Made by a program: the position numbers and the translations under genes. A model generated the notes under the pieces. It did not search any database. It saw only the letters and a list, made by a program, of their open reading frames with translations, and had not been told where the DNA came from. Source: Myxococcales bacterium (GTDB lineage: Bacteria > Lernaellota > Lernaellaia > Lernaellales > Lernaellaceae). Taken from it: DNA of 48,045 bases. The stretch lies in NCBI GenBank assembly GCA_012517325.1, contig JAAYVF010000003.1:1-48045 (forward strand). Direction: 5' to 3'. This document shows, piece after piece, positions 8,205 to 16,731 of the stretch; the first letter of the stretch is position 1; the number at the start of each line of letters is the position of its first letter.

Positions 8205-9089
8205 ATGAAAGCGAATTGGCTGTGGTTATTGCTGGGCTTGGCCCTGGTTTTCGGTTTGGCGATGGCTTGCGGCGGCGGCGATGACGACGATGACGACGAC
8301 AATGCCGCCGGCGATGACGATAACAACACCGACGACGACAGCGGCGACGACGATGACGACAACGACGACAACGACGATTCCGGCGACGACGATCTGGGCG
8401 TGCAAAACGCCACGCAGAGCGAATGCCTGGATGACGCCGAAGGGAAGGACGACATCTGGGATCCGATGGAAGATCCAATCGACGTCGTGCAAGTGGCCTG
8501 GGACAGCGGCGTTCTGCAGATCGAGGATCTTTTCGCCTACGCCAATTGCGGTTTTGAACTCGAAGTGGCGGTCGCGTTGGAAGACGACGTAATCACCGTC
8601 ACTGAAAACGACATCGGGACGCCGGCCGATTGCATGTGCCCCTTCAATTTGAATTACGAAATCACCGGCATCCCCGCCGGCGACTACACCCTGCGGATCG
8701 AGCGCACCAGCCTGAAGGAAAAGGCCGGTTCGGAAATCTTCGAATTCGCTCTGACGCTCGGCGCCGACAATTTCAAATGGTACGTGCCCTACGTCGAGTT
8801 GTTCTCCGCCGGCGACACCGCAACGCAGCCCTTCCAGGCGCGGATCGCGGCCTGCTACCTCTATCACCTGGCCGACCAGCGATTCTACGTTTCCGGCAGC
8901 GGCAACATGTATCACGTCTTCGCCTACGATTGGTACAACCTGGACCAGCCGGGCGAAGCCGATCCGAATTGCCAGATGCCGGTCCTGGTGGATATCGGCA
9001 ACCTGGGTGCCGGTTCTTATTATTTCGGCGCGCCCTCTTACCACGATGACGAATGGTCGATGCTGACCTTCGAAGCCGACATCGAATAA
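8205..9089 (+). CDS. Asp-rich lipoprotein of unknown function
   Basis: 294-aa lipoprotein. The ATG at 8205 follows a strong Shine-Dalgarno (AAGGAAGGAG). The signal peptide ends in AMAC (Cys22). Immediately after the Cys come GGG and a roughly 45-residue run dominated by Asp and Asn (residues about 26-70). The remaining 220 residues form a globular domain with paired Cys and many aromatic/acidic residues; no family is recognised. The acidic tract directly after the lipidated Cys is the same arrangement as in the 33976 gene on the other strand. The stop is 4 bp before rsmI, so the two are probably co-transcribed although no functional link is evident. Confidence 0.8.
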   Translation: MKANWLWLLLGLALVFGLAMACGGGDDDDDDDNAAGDDDNNTDDDSGDDDDDNDDNDDSGDDDLGVQNATQSECLDDAEGKDDIWDPMEDPIDVVQVAWDSGVLQIEDLFAYANCGFELEVAVALEDDVITVTENDIGTPADCMCPFNLNYEITGIPAGDYTLRIERTSLKEKAGSEIFEFALTLGADNFKWYVPYVELFSAGDTATQPFQARIAACYLYHLADQRFYVSGSGNMYHVFAYDWYNLDQPGEADPNCQMPVLVDIGNLGAGSYYFGAPSYHDDEWSMLTFEADIE

Positions 9090-9093
9090 CGAA

Positions 9094-9933
9094 ATGCCGT
9101 ATCCGGGCAAATTGACGCTGGTTGCCACGCCGATCGGCAACCTGGGCGATTTGACTGTCCGCGCGCGGGACGCGTTGGCCGGTGCCGATCTGATCGTCGC
9201 CGAGGACACCCGCCGCACCGGGAGACTGCTGCAGCACCTGGCGCTCGACAAACCCCTGCTCTCCTTTTTCGAGGGAAATCAAAAAAGCCGCACGGGCCAG
9301 ATCCTGGCCGAATTGCGCGCCGGCCGGCAAATCGCCCTGGTCACCGACGCCGGCAGTCCGGTGATTTCCGATCCGGGTTATGAACTCGTGTACGCCTGCC
9401 TGGCCGAGGAAATCGCCGTCGAGGCGCTGCCCGGCCCGTGCGCGGCGATCATGGCGCTGCAGCTTTCCGGGCTGCCGCCGGACCGCATTGTGTTCGACGG
9501 CTTTCTGCCGCGCAAAGGCCCGGCGCGCCGCGACCGGCTCGAATCGTATCGTCGTCTGGAAGGCACGGTCGTCCTTTACGAGTCGCCCAATCGGTTGACG
9601 GAGACCCTGCAAGACCTGCTCGACGCGCTGGGTGACGTTTCCTGCGCGGTGCTGCGCGAAATGACCAAGCTGCACGAGGAGGCGGTGCGCGGCCCCGTCA
9701 GTTACGTACTGGAACGCTTCGCCGGGCGGGAAGAAATCCTCGGCGAGGTGACCATCGTCTTTCGGTTGCCCAAGCCGCTGCCGGCCGAATTGGGTCAGGC
9801 CATCGCCGGCGCCCGGCGGCTCAAACACGATCTGGGATTCAAAACCAAGGACGCGGCGACGGCGGCGGCGCTGTTCACCGGGGTCGATAAAAAGGCCGTC
9901 TACCGCGCACTGACGGAGGATGAACCGGAATGA
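9094..9933 (+). CDS. rsmI: 16S rRNA (cytidine1402-2'-O)-methyltransferase RsmI
   Basis: 279-aa protein of the SAM-dependent tetrapyrrole-methylase fold. It carries the diagnostic N-terminus LTLVATPIGNLGDLTVRA, the AEDTRRT segment, the VTDAGSPVISDPG motif and the ALPGPCA(A/S) turn. RsmI 2'-O-methylates C1402 of 16S rRNA in the decoding centre. Length is normal for the family (about 275-290). The ATG at 9094 lies 4 bp after the upstream lipoprotein stop with no strong ribosome binding site, suggesting reinitiation. Its TGA overlaps the ATG of the next small gene (ATGA). Confidence 0.95.
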   Translation: MPYPGKLTLVATPIGNLGDLTVRARDALAGADLIVAEDTRRTGRLLQHLALDKPLLSFFEGNQKSRTGQILAELRAGRQIALVTDAGSPVISDPGYELVYACLAEEIAVEALPGPCAAIMALQLSGLPPDRIVFDGFLPRKGPARRDRLESYRRLEGTVVLYESPNRLTETLQDLLDALGDVSCAVLREMTKLHEEAVRGPVSYVLERFAGREEILGEVTIVFRLPKPLPAELGQAIAGARRLKHDLGFKTKDAATAAALFTGVDKKAVYRALTEDEPE

Positions 9934-10106
9934 GCGACGAAGAGATTCGCGCCAAAGTAAGGGAAAAAGCGATCGAAAACCGATTGCCCTGCCGGGTGGC
10001 GCTGGCACTGGCGGACGAACTGGGCGTGCCTCCCAAGCGGATCGGCGACGCGGCCAACGCGGAAAAAATCAAGATCGCCGCCTGCCAGCTCGGCTGTTTT
10101 AAATAA
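9930..10106 (+). CDS. 58-aa HTH-like small protein with C-terminal CQLGCF
   Basis: 58-residue protein translated from an ATG that overlaps the rsmI stop (ATGA). The sequence is mostly helical: MSDEEIRAKVREKAI, then a segment with LPCRVALALADELGV, then PPKRIGDAANAEKIKI, ending in AACQLGCFK. The spacing of helices resembles a small helix-turn-helix fold. The three Cys (21, 52, 56), with the last two as CQLGC, could bind a metal or form a redox pair. I recall similar short proteins ending in C-LGCF in deltaproteobacterial genomes but no assigned function. Strict coupling to rsmI indicates it is expressed with it. Confidence 0.7.
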   Translation: MSDEEIRAKVREKAIENRLPCRVALALADELGVPPKRIGDAANAEKIKIAACQLGCFK

Positions 10107-10109
10107 ACA

Positions 10110-10160
10110 GCCGTCCCCGCCGGCTGGCGGGAACGGCGGCGGCGTTTCCAGGGAAAACGC
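10110..10160. terminator. Bidirectional hairpins between convergent genes
   Basis: A 12-bp stem with one mismatch (GCCGTCCCCGCC at 10110-10121 with GGCGGGAACGGC at 10126-10137) is followed by a smaller stem (GCGTTT at 10142-10147, AAACGC at 10155-10160). They fill the gap between the rsmI unit and the convergent 45-aa gene. No long T tract is present. Confidence 0.5.
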
Positions 10161-10297
10161 TATTTGGCCTCGGCCGTTTCCTTATGGATCGGGAACGGTG
10201 GCGTCACGCCCTTGGCGTCCCGGCGCTTGCGCGCTTTGGCCTGGTCGCGATCCCGCCGCTTGCGTTTCATCACGGTCATCTTGGTATTCGAAGCCAT
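10160..10297 (-). CDS. 45-aa highly basic small protein
   Basis: A 45-codon gene from ATG at 10297 to TAG at 10160. AGGAGG lies 6 nt before the start and a near-consensus promoter lies upstream (10342-10370). The protein is strongly basic in the middle (MKRKRRDRDQAKARKRR) and ends in VTPPFPIHKETAEAK. The composition suggests binding to RNA, DNA or the ribosome, but no family is recognised with confidence. A promoter this good for so small a gene suggests high expression. It is convergent with the rsmI unit and divergent from xseB-dxs. Confidence 0.75.
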   Translation of the reverse strand: MASNTKMTVMKRKRRDRDQAKARKRRDAKGVTPPFPIHKETAEAK

Positions 10298-10341
10298 CGC
10301 AAACCTCCTGAATAACCTACCCGCTTTCGCGTGGAGCGCGT

Positions 10342-10370
10342 TATATACTGCAATTGAAAAAGGCTGTCAA
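10342..10370 (-). promoter_or_regulatory. Near-consensus sigma-70 promoter for the 45-aa basic protein
   Basis: On the minus strand a perfect TTGACA (10370-10365) is separated by exactly 17 bp from TATATA (10347-10342; 5 of 6 matches). The predicted start is about 38 nt before the ATG at 10297. This is among the best promoter matches in the window. Confidence 0.7.
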
Positions 10371-10537
10371 ACGCCGTCACTCCGCGAAAACCCGGTAAAA
10401 AAACGAAAAATCATCCGGCCGCGCACCTTTTTCGCCCGGAGAGACCCCTCCCCGCCCGCTTCGTGATTGACCCTGCCGGGCGACGATGACAATATGTTTT
10501 TTCGTCTGAACTTTCGCTTCCGAAAATGGAGGCCTGC
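10371..10537. other. Divergent intergenic region upstream of xseB
   Basis: About 170 bp between the basic-protein promoter and xseB. A TTGACC at 10467-10472 could be a -35 for the xseB-dxs operon, but the sequence 17 bp on (CAATAT) is a poor -10. No riboswitch-like structure was recognised. Confidence 0.3.
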
Positions 10538-10822
10538 ATGGTGCGAAAAGCGAAAAGCGGGATGGAATCCTTCGAGGAACGCCTGGCGCGGTTGGAAGAG
10601 TTGGTCACCCGCCTCGAAACGGGCAATCTGCCGCTGGAAAACGCGGTCGACACCTTCGAGGAAGGGATGAAACTCTCGCAATCCCTGGCGGCGACCCTGC
10701 AAACCGCCGAAAAGCGGGTCGAGGTGCTGTTGGCCGGCGAGAACGGCCAGGTCGTCGCCAAACCGCTCGAAATCGAAACGACCGACGACGAGGACGACGC
10801 CGACGAGGAGCAGAATCGTTGA
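10538..10822 (+). CDS. xseB: Exodeoxyribonuclease VII small subunit
   Basis: 94-aa protein. GGAGG at 10528-10532 sets the start at 10538 rather than the in-frame ATG at 10526. The core SFEERLARLEELVTRLETG followed by LPLENAVDTFEEGMKLSQ is the hallmark of XseB, a short two-helix coiled-coil protein that binds XseA to form the ssDNA exonuclease VII. The C-terminus has an acidic tail (ETTDDEDDADEEQ). The stop overlaps the dxs start (TTGA). xseA is not in this window; xseB linked to isoprenoid genes is a common arrangement in bacteria. Confidence 0.92.
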   Translation: MVRKAKSGMESFEERLARLEELVTRLETGNLPLENAVDTFEEGMKLSQSLAATLQTAEKRVEVLLAGENGQVVAKPLEIETTDDEDDADEEQNR

Positions 10823-12708
10823 CCAATCTTCTTACGCGCATCCAATCGCCCGCCGATCTGAAAACGCTGAATCCCGATGAATTGACGGAGTTGGCGCGGG
10901 AAATCCGCACGGCGATTCTGGCCACCGTCTGCGAAACCGGCGGACATCTGGCGTCCAACCTGGGAACGGTGGAACTGACCCTGGCCATGCATTATGTGTT
11001 CGACAGCCCCCAGGACAGCATCATTTGGGACGTCGGCCATCAGGCCTATACCCACAAATTGCTGACCGGCCGGCGCGACCGCTTCGGGACGCTGCGGCAG
11101 CTCGACGGCATCTCCGGTTTTCCCAATCCGGCCGAAAGCGAGCACGATAAATTCATGGTCGGGCACAGCGGCACCTCGATCAGCTCCGGCGTCGGCCTGG
11201 TGGAGGGCAATCACCTGGCGGGGCGCGACGACCGCAAGGTCGTGGTGGTGATCGGCGACGGCTCGATGACCGCCGGCATGTCGTACGAGGGCCTCAACCA
11301 TGCCGGGCAACTCAGCCGCAACATCATCATCGTGCTCAACGACAACGAAATGAGCATCAGCCCCAACGTCGGCGCGTTGTCGGGCTACCTGAGCCGGCGT
11401 TATCTGAGCCGCGCCGGCGAGGCGATCCGCCGCCGCCTCAAGCTGTTTTTGAAGGGCATCCCGATCGTCGGCGAGGACATGTACCACACGGCGCACCGGA
11501 TGGAAGAGGCGATCAAGGCCTTTCTGGCGCCCGGTTTTCTGTTCGAAGCGCTGGGCTTCCGCTACGTGGGGCCGCTCGACGGCCACAATCTCGACCTGCT
11601 GATCAGCACCTTCCACAACGTCAACCGCGCCACCGAGCCGGTGCTGGTGCACGTGCAGACGGTCAAGGGCAAGGGTTATCCGCCGGCGGAAACGAACCCC
11701 GATAAGTTCCACGGCGTCGGCGTCTTCGACCTGGCGAGCGGCCAGGCGAAAAGCAAGGCCGGCGGCCCGCCGAGTTACACCGAGGTGTTCGCCGACACGA
11801 TGGTCCGGCTGGGCCGCGAAAACCCGCGGATCGTGGCGATCACCGCCGCCATGCCCAGCGGGACGGGCCTGGAAAAATTCGCCGCGCAGTTCCCCGACCG
11901 CTCTTACGACGTCGGCATCTCGGAACAACACGGCATCACCTTCGCGGCCGGCCTGGCCAAGGCGGAATTTCAGCCCATCGCCGCGATCTACAGCACTTTC
12001 CTGCAGCGCGCCTACGACCAGATCGTCCACGACGTCTGCCTGCAAAAACTGCCGGTCGTTCTGGCCCTCGACCGCGGCGGCCTGGTCGGCGACGACGGCC
12101 CGACGCACCACGGCGTTTTCGATCTGTGCTACCTGCGCCACATTCCCGAGATCGTGCTGATGGCCGCCAGCGACGAGGCGGAACTGGTCGACATGCTGGC
12201 CAGCGCCTTCGCCTACCGGCGGCCCGTCGCGGTGCGGTATCCGCGCGGCGCCGGCGCCGGCGTGCCGCTGCCCGATCCGCCGCGGATTCTGGAACTGGGC
12301 AAGGGTGAATTGAAAAAACCGGGAAACGACGCCGTCATCGTCGCGATCGGCAACCGCGTTTATCCGGCCCTGGAGGCCGCCGCCATCCTGGCGAAGGAGG
12401 GCCTCGACGCCGCGGTCATCAACGCCCGCTTCGTCAAGCCGCTCGACGGCGAGTTGATCGCGGAATGGGCCGCGAAGACCCGGCGCGTGGTCACGGTGGA
12501 GGAAGGCAGCGGTTTGGGCGGCTTCGGTTCGGCGGTGCTCGAGCTCTTGTCGGCGCGCGGTCTCGCCGACGTGAAAACGCGCCTCGTGGCGCTGCCCGAT
12601 CGGTTCATCGAACACGGCGCGCCGGAGGCGTTGCGCCGCCGCACCGGCATCGACGTCGCCGGCATCGTCGCCGCCGTGCGCGAACTCGGCCGCGCCGACG
12701 CGCCATGA
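10819..12708 (+). CDS. dxs: 1-deoxy-D-xylulose-5-phosphate synthase
   Basis: 629-aa thiamine-diphosphate enzyme condensing pyruvate and glyceraldehyde-3-phosphate, the first step of the MEP isoprenoid pathway. The TTG at 10819 overlaps the xseB stop and opens with the usual NLLTRIQSPADLKTL. Visible motifs are WDVGHQAYTHKLLTGR, the ThDP-binding GDGSMTAGMSYEGLNHAG with NDNEMSIS, the conserved DG-GPTHHG region (DDGPTHHGVFD) and the C-terminal transketolase domain. Length is typical (620-640). The stop overlaps the tlyA start (ATGA). Confidence 0.96.
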   Translation: MTNLLTRIQSPADLKTLNPDELTELAREIRTAILATVCETGGHLASNLGTVELTLAMHYVFDSPQDSIIWDVGHQAYTHKLLTGRRDRFGTLRQLDGISGFPNPAESEHDKFMVGHSGTSISSGVGLVEGNHLAGRDDRKVVVVIGDGSMTAGMSYEGLNHAGQLSRNIIIVLNDNEMSISPNVGALSGYLSRRYLSRAGEAIRRRLKLFLKGIPIVGEDMYHTAHRMEEAIKAFLAPGFLFEALGFRYVGPLDGHNLDLLISTFHNVNRATEPVLVHVQTVKGKGYPPAETNPDKFHGVGVFDLASGQAKSKAGGPPSYTEVFADTMVRLGRENPRIVAITAAMPSGTGLEKFAAQFPDRSYDVGISEQHGITFAAGLAKAEFQPIAAIYSTFLQRAYDQIVHDVCLQKLPVVLALDRGGLVGDDGPTHHGVFDLCYLRHIPEIVLMAASDEAELVDMLASAFAYRRPVAVRYPRGAGAGVPLPDPPRILELGKGELKKPGNDAVIVAIGNRVYPALEAAAILAKEGLDAAVINARFVKPLDGELIAEWAAKTRRVVTVEEGSGLGGFGSAVLELLSARGLADVKTRLVALPDRFIEHGAPEALRRRTGIDVAGIVAAVRELGRADAP

Positions 12709-13451
12709 CCGCCAAGGTCCGCCTCGATCAACTGCTGTTCGACCGCGGCCTGGCGCCCTCACGCGAGAAGGCCAAGGCGCTGATCATGGCCGGCCTCGTG
12801 CTCGTCAACGACCGCCCGGAAACCAAAGCCGGCTCCCCGACCGATCCGGCCGCCGCGATTCGCCTCAAGGACGAGGGCAGCCGCTACGTCAGCCGCGGCG
12901 GCGACAAGCTCGTCGGCGCGCTCGCGGCGTTCCCCTTGCCGCTCGCCGGCGGCCGCTTTCTCGACATCGGCCAATCGACGGGCGGTTTCACCGACGCACT
13001 GCTGGAGCACGGCGCGGCGGCCGTCACCGGGGTGGATGTCGGCTACGGGCAACTGGCGATGAAATTGCGGCGCGACCCGCGCGTAACCTGCATCGAACGC
13101 TGGAACGCGCGCGACCTGCCGGCCGATTTTTTCGCGGGCGCGCTCTTCGACGGCGCGGTGATCGACGTGAGTTTCATTTCGCTCACCCTGATTCTGCCCG
13201 GCGTGGCGGCGCATGTGCGGCCGGGCGGATTCCTGCTGGCGCTGGTGAAACCGCAGTTCGAGGCCGGGCGGGCGCAAGTCGGCAAGGGCGGCGTCGTGAA
13301 GGATCCGCTGATCATCGCCGCCTGCGTCGAAAAAGTCGCCGCCGGCGCGGCGACGCTCGGCCTGGTCGACCGGGGCCGCGTGCCCTCGCCGATCACGGGC
13401 CCCAAGGGCAACCAGGAAATATTTCTTTGGCTGGAGAAACCGGCGGGATGA
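12705..13451 (+). CDS. tlyA: TlyA-family rRNA (cytidine-2'-O)-methyltransferase
   Basis: 248-aa protein starting at the ATG overlapping the dxs stop. Residues about 4-60 form an S4 RNA-binding domain (RLDQLLFDRGLAPSREKAKA). From about 80 comes an FtsJ/RrmJ-like Rossmann methyltransferase (FLDIGQSTGGFTDALLEHG, then GVDVGYGQLAMKLR and LVKPQFEAG). TlyA enzymes 2'-O-methylate rRNA cytidines; the name hemolysin A is historic. The dxs-tlyA neighbourhood is widespread. Its stop overlaps the next start by ATGA. Confidence 0.92.
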   Translation: MTAKVRLDQLLFDRGLAPSREKAKALIMAGLVLVNDRPETKAGSPTDPAAAIRLKDEGSRYVSRGGDKLVGALAAFPLPLAGGRFLDIGQSTGGFTDALLEHGAAAVTGVDVGYGQLAMKLRRDPRVTCIERWNARDLPADFFAGALFDGAVIDVSFISLTLILPGVAAHVRPGGFLLALVKPQFEAGRAQVGKGGVVKDPLIIAACVEKVAAGAATLGLVDRGRVPSPITGPKGNQEIFLWLEKPAG

Positions 13452-14581
13452 CGGCGCGCTTTTTACATACGGCCGACTGGCACCTGGGCCACGCCTTCGC
13501 CTCTTTCGGCGAAGCGGCCGCGCGGCGGCGTGAGGATCAGCGGCAGGCGATCGCCCGCCTGGTGGATCTGGCGATCGCCGAAAAAGTCCATGCCTTTCTC
13601 ATCGCCGGCGACCTGTTCGATTCCACCCGGCCCGACGGCGCCGCGCTGGGCGTGGCGCGGCAGGCGCTGGACCGGCTCGCCGCGGCCGGCATCCCCGCGT
13701 TCGCCGTGGCGGGAACACACGATTACCTGGGCCTCGAAAACGGGCGGCCCGTGCTGGCCCACGAGAACCTGCACTGGTTCGACGCGCCTGCCTGCGACAA
13801 GCCGGTCAAAACCGGCCCCGCCGAAAACCCGCTGTGGCTGTACGGCCTCTCGGCCCTGCCCGGCAAACCGGCCGACCTGGACTCGCTGAAATCGCGCGGC
13901 GCCGAAGGGACGCACGTCGCGTTGTTGCACGCCACCGTGCTGGCGCAGACCGGTTTGGCGGTGGAACACAAAGACTTGCCGGTCACGCCGCCCCAACTCG
14001 CGAATCTGCAACTCGACTACGTCGCGCTCGGTCACTTTCACACGTTCGCCGAAATCCGCTTCACCGGCCGGCTCGTCGGCTGCTATCCCGGCACCCCGGA
14101 AAGCCTGCGTTTCGGCGAGACCGGGCCGCGCCTGGCCTTGCTCGTCACCGCCGACCGGGACGGCGTGCATGTCTTTCCCCACGCCGTCGGCAGCGGCGTC
14201 TGTGCCGCGGCGGCCCTCGACTGCGCCGGCTCGGCCGACGAGGCCGCCCTCGTCCACGCCATCGAGGCGCACGGCGGCGCGAACGTGTACGCGCGGTTGC
14301 GCCTGCAGGGGCTGATCGACGAGCCGCTCGATCCGGAAGCCTTGCACGCCCGCACCGCCGACCGCTTCGCCTATCTCGAACTGGTCGACGAAACCGATTT
14401 GTCGGCCAGTCACCGGCTGGCCGATCTGGCCCGCGAACCCTCGGTGCGCGGCCACGCCATTTCGCTGTTGTTGCGCCACCTCGAAGGCGAAACCGATCCG
14501 CGGCAGCGCCGGCTCGCGCAACGCGCCCTCGCCCACCTGGTGCTGGAATTCGACCGCCATCGCTCCGGGGGCGCGGCATGA
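13448..14581 (+). CDS. SbcD/YhaO-like metallophosphoesterase exonuclease subunit
   Basis: 377-aa protein with the Mre11/SbcD calcineurin-like phosphoesterase motifs in order: FLHTADWHLGH, AGDLFDS, AGTHD (GNHD replaced by GTHD), LLHAT and LGHFH. These coordinate two metal ions for nuclease activity. The ATG at 13448 overlaps the tlyA stop. The next gene is a Rad50/SbcC-like ATPase, overlapped by ATGA, so the pair should form an SbcCD- or YhaO-YhaN-type DNA end-processing complex. The Asn of GNHD, usually a metal/phosphate ligand, is Thr here, which may weaken activity; other motifs look intact. Confidence 0.85.
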   Translation: MTARFLHTADWHLGHAFASFGEAAARRREDQRQAIARLVDLAIAEKVHAFLIAGDLFDSTRPDGAALGVARQALDRLAAAGIPAFAVAGTHDYLGLENGRPVLAHENLHWFDAPACDKPVKTGPAENPLWLYGLSALPGKPADLDSLKSRGAEGTHVALLHATVLAQTGLAVEHKDLPVTPPQLANLQLDYVALGHFHTFAEIRFTGRLVGCYPGTPESLRFGETGPRLALLVTADRDGVHVFPHAVGSGVCAAAALDCAGSADEAALVHAIEAHGGANVYARLRLQGLIDEPLDPEALHARTADRFAYLELVDETDLSASHRLADLAREPSVRGHAISLLLRHLEGETDPRQRRLAQRALAHLVLEFDRHRSGGAA

Positions 14582-16710
14582 TTTACCTGGCCAAACTCCG
14601 CCTGGACCAACTGGGCCCCTTCGAGCAACGGGAAGTGGAATTCGGCCCCGGCCTCAATATCGTCGTCGGCCCCAACGAAGCGGGTAAATCGACCATCGCC
14701 TGGACGATCCTGGCGGTGCTCGTCGGCGACGCCGAGGCGGAGCGCCGCCATCATCGGCCGCACCAGGGATCGTTCGGCGCCGCGGTGCGGCTGGAAACCG
14801 ACGCGGAATCGTGGATCGTCGATCGGGATTTCGCCTCGCACGAGGTGAAAATTTCGCAGGTGCGGGACGGCCGCGCCGAGGAAAAATTCCGCGCGGTCGT
14901 TTCCCCCAAGGGCCGCAGCGCCAACGTGCAAGCCTTCCGCCAGATTATCGGTTCGCTGTTCGCCCTGCCCGATCCGCAACTCCTGCCGCCCCTGCTCGGC
15001 GGCAACCTGGAGCGCGTCCTGCCGGCCGAGGCCGCCGAACGTATCCGGCAGATACTTTCGGGACGGTTGCTGCACGATCACGCCCAGGTGGCCAAGAGCC
15101 TCCAGGACAAGTATTTCGCCCTGACGAAGGTCAACCCGGCGGGCCGCAAACGAGTTAAAAACGGCCGGCTGGAAAACGTCGAGGAACGGATCGCCGAGGC
15201 GCGGCGGATGCTGGAACAGGCGCACCGCTCGGCCGAGGAATGGCGCAAGGCCGAGCAGGGATTCACGGCGGCCGCGCAGCGGCTGGCGGCGATCGAAAAC
15301 GAAATGCGCGCCGCCAACCAAAAAATCGACCGGCTGGGCGCCCTGCTCGAGCTCGACGAGAAGCTCGACACCCTGCGGGAAAAAGCGCGCAACCTGGACG
15401 TCGATCAGCAGCGCTGGCGCGACCTGGAAGCCCGCGAAAACGAGTGCCGGCGCGAATTGCAGGCGCACGCCGCAGTCGACTCCCTGACCGCCGGCCAGAT
15501 TCAGAACCTGCGGCGCAAACGCAGCCTCCTGGCCTCCGCCGCCGAACGCGAGGAAAAGCGCCGGGAATTGACCGATCAAACCCAACTGCAAAGCGCCGGC
15601 GACCTGGCCTGGAAATTGATCGCCACCGGGCTCGCCGCGGCGCTGGGCGCGGCCGGCATTTTCCTGTTGCCGTCCTGGCGGCCGACCGTGGCGGCGGTGA
15701 GCGGATTGTTCGTGCTGGTTTTTCTGGGCCTCGCCCTGCGGACCTGGCTCGGCCGGCTGACCGCCGGAAAAATTCTGCAGGCGCGCCTCGCCGATCTGGC
15801 GGCCGACCGCGACCAGGCGTTGGCCGAAGCCGGTAACCTGGCGATCGGCGCCGGTTTCGATCACCTGCATCTGGGTGAACTTGAGGACGTGCTGCGTCGC
15901 CTGGAAATCGTGCAACAGTTGCGCCATCAGCTCGAAACCCTGGCTTCGCAGAAGGAGATTTTGCCGTCGGCCGAAAACCTGGCCGAGGCGCAAAAGCGGT
16001 TGCGGGCCGAGGAAGAGCGCCTGCAGGACGAAAAGAAATCGCGGCAAGCGGCCCCGCCGGCGATCGCCGCTTACGACACCGATCAACTCGGCGCCCTGGT
16101 CGCGCGGTTGACGGCGCTGGAATCGGCGCAGGAAAAGGCCCGGACGGAACGCGACGAAGCGCTGGCCTGGCTGGCGCAGTGCCAGGGGCGGCTCGACAAC
16201 CCCACGGCCTGGGAAGAAGCCTTGCAGGATTACGAAGCCGAGCGCGAATACCTCAAACAGGAAAGTGAAGCGCTGTGGCTCGCTCTGGAAACCCTGGATC
16301 GCGCCCGCGACGAATTCATGGGCGAGGATCTGATCCGCCTCGCCGCGACGACCCAACGCCTGTTCGACCTGCTGGTCGCCGACAACCGGCGTCGCGTGGC
16401 CGTCGACCAGAACCTGTCGCCGCTGCTGACCGATCGCGAGGCGACCTTCGACCTGGACCTGCTTTCCCGCGCGACCGGCGATCAATTGCTGCTCTGCTGC
16501 CGGTTGGCGCTGCTCGATCACCTGACCGGCGACCGGCGGGCGCCACTGTGGCTCGACGACGCGGCGGTCGGTTACGATCGCGAACGCCGCGCCCGGCTGC
16601 TGGAATTGCTGGCGCGCATCGCCGACGAGCGCCAGATCATTCTGTTCACGCCCGACGAGGCGCTGGTCGCGGCGGCCGGCGATCGCGCCCGCGTGATCGC
16701 GCTGCCCTGA
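14578..16710 (+). CDS. SbcC/Rad50/YhaN-like AAA ATPase with mid-protein membrane segment
   Basis: 710-aa ATPase starting at the ATG overlapping the nuclease stop. The N-terminus has an SMC/Rad50-type head (LDQLGPFEQREVEFGPGLN) with Walker A GPNEAGKST at about residue 36. Two long helical coiled-coil stretches (about 190-310 and 400-580) flank a hydrophobic region at about 341-400 with two probable membrane spans (LIATGLAAALGAAGIFL and VAAVSGLFVLVFLGLAL). The C-terminal head has a Walker-B-like LWLDDAAVGYDRERR. A hydrophobic insertion in the coil is characteristic of YhaN-type proteins rather than SbcC, implying membrane association. A Rad50-like role with the preceding nuclease is expected. 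Confidence 0.85.
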   Translation: MIYLAKLRLDQLGPFEQREVEFGPGLNIVVGPNEAGKSTIAWTILAVLVGDAEAERRHHRPHQGSFGAAVRLETDAESWIVDRDFASHEVKISQVRDGRAEEKFRAVVSPKGRSANVQAFRQIIGSLFALPDPQLLPPLLGGNLERVLPAEAAERIRQILSGRLLHDHAQVAKSLQDKYFALTKVNPAGRKRVKNGRLENVEERIAEARRMLEQAHRSAEEWRKAEQGFTAAAQRLAAIENEMRAANQKIDRLGALLELDEKLDTLREKARNLDVDQQRWRDLEARENECRRELQAHAAVDSLTAGQIQNLRRKRSLLASAAEREEKRRELTDQTQLQSAGDLAWKLIATGLAAALGAAGIFLLPSWRPTVAAVSGLFVLVFLGLALRTWLGRLTAGKILQARLADLAADRDQALAEAGNLAIGAGFDHLHLGELEDVLRRLEIVQQLRHQLETLASQKEILPSAENLAEAQKRLRAEEERLQDEKKSRQAAPPAIAAYDTDQLGALVARLTALESAQEKARTERDEALAWLAQCQGRLDNPTAWEEALQDYEAEREYLKQESEALWLALETLDRARDEFMGEDLIRLAATTQRLFDLLVADNRRRVAVDQNLSPLLTDREATFDLDLLSRATGDQLLLCCRLALLDHLTGDRRAPLWLDDAAVGYDRERRARLLELLARIADERQIILFTPDEALVAAAGDRARVIALP

Positions 16711-16731
16711 GCAAACGGAGGAACGGCACCC

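Noticed and set aside
6598-8478. Longer minus-strand frame starting at 8478 for the HEAT lipoprotein
   Set aside because: The extra part is antisense to the Asp tract of the 8205 gene; the signal peptide starts at 8100.
14410-16521. Minus-strand open frame of about 700 codons opposite the YhaN-like ATPase
   Set aside because: Same antisense shadow effect; no recognisable domain and no start signal.
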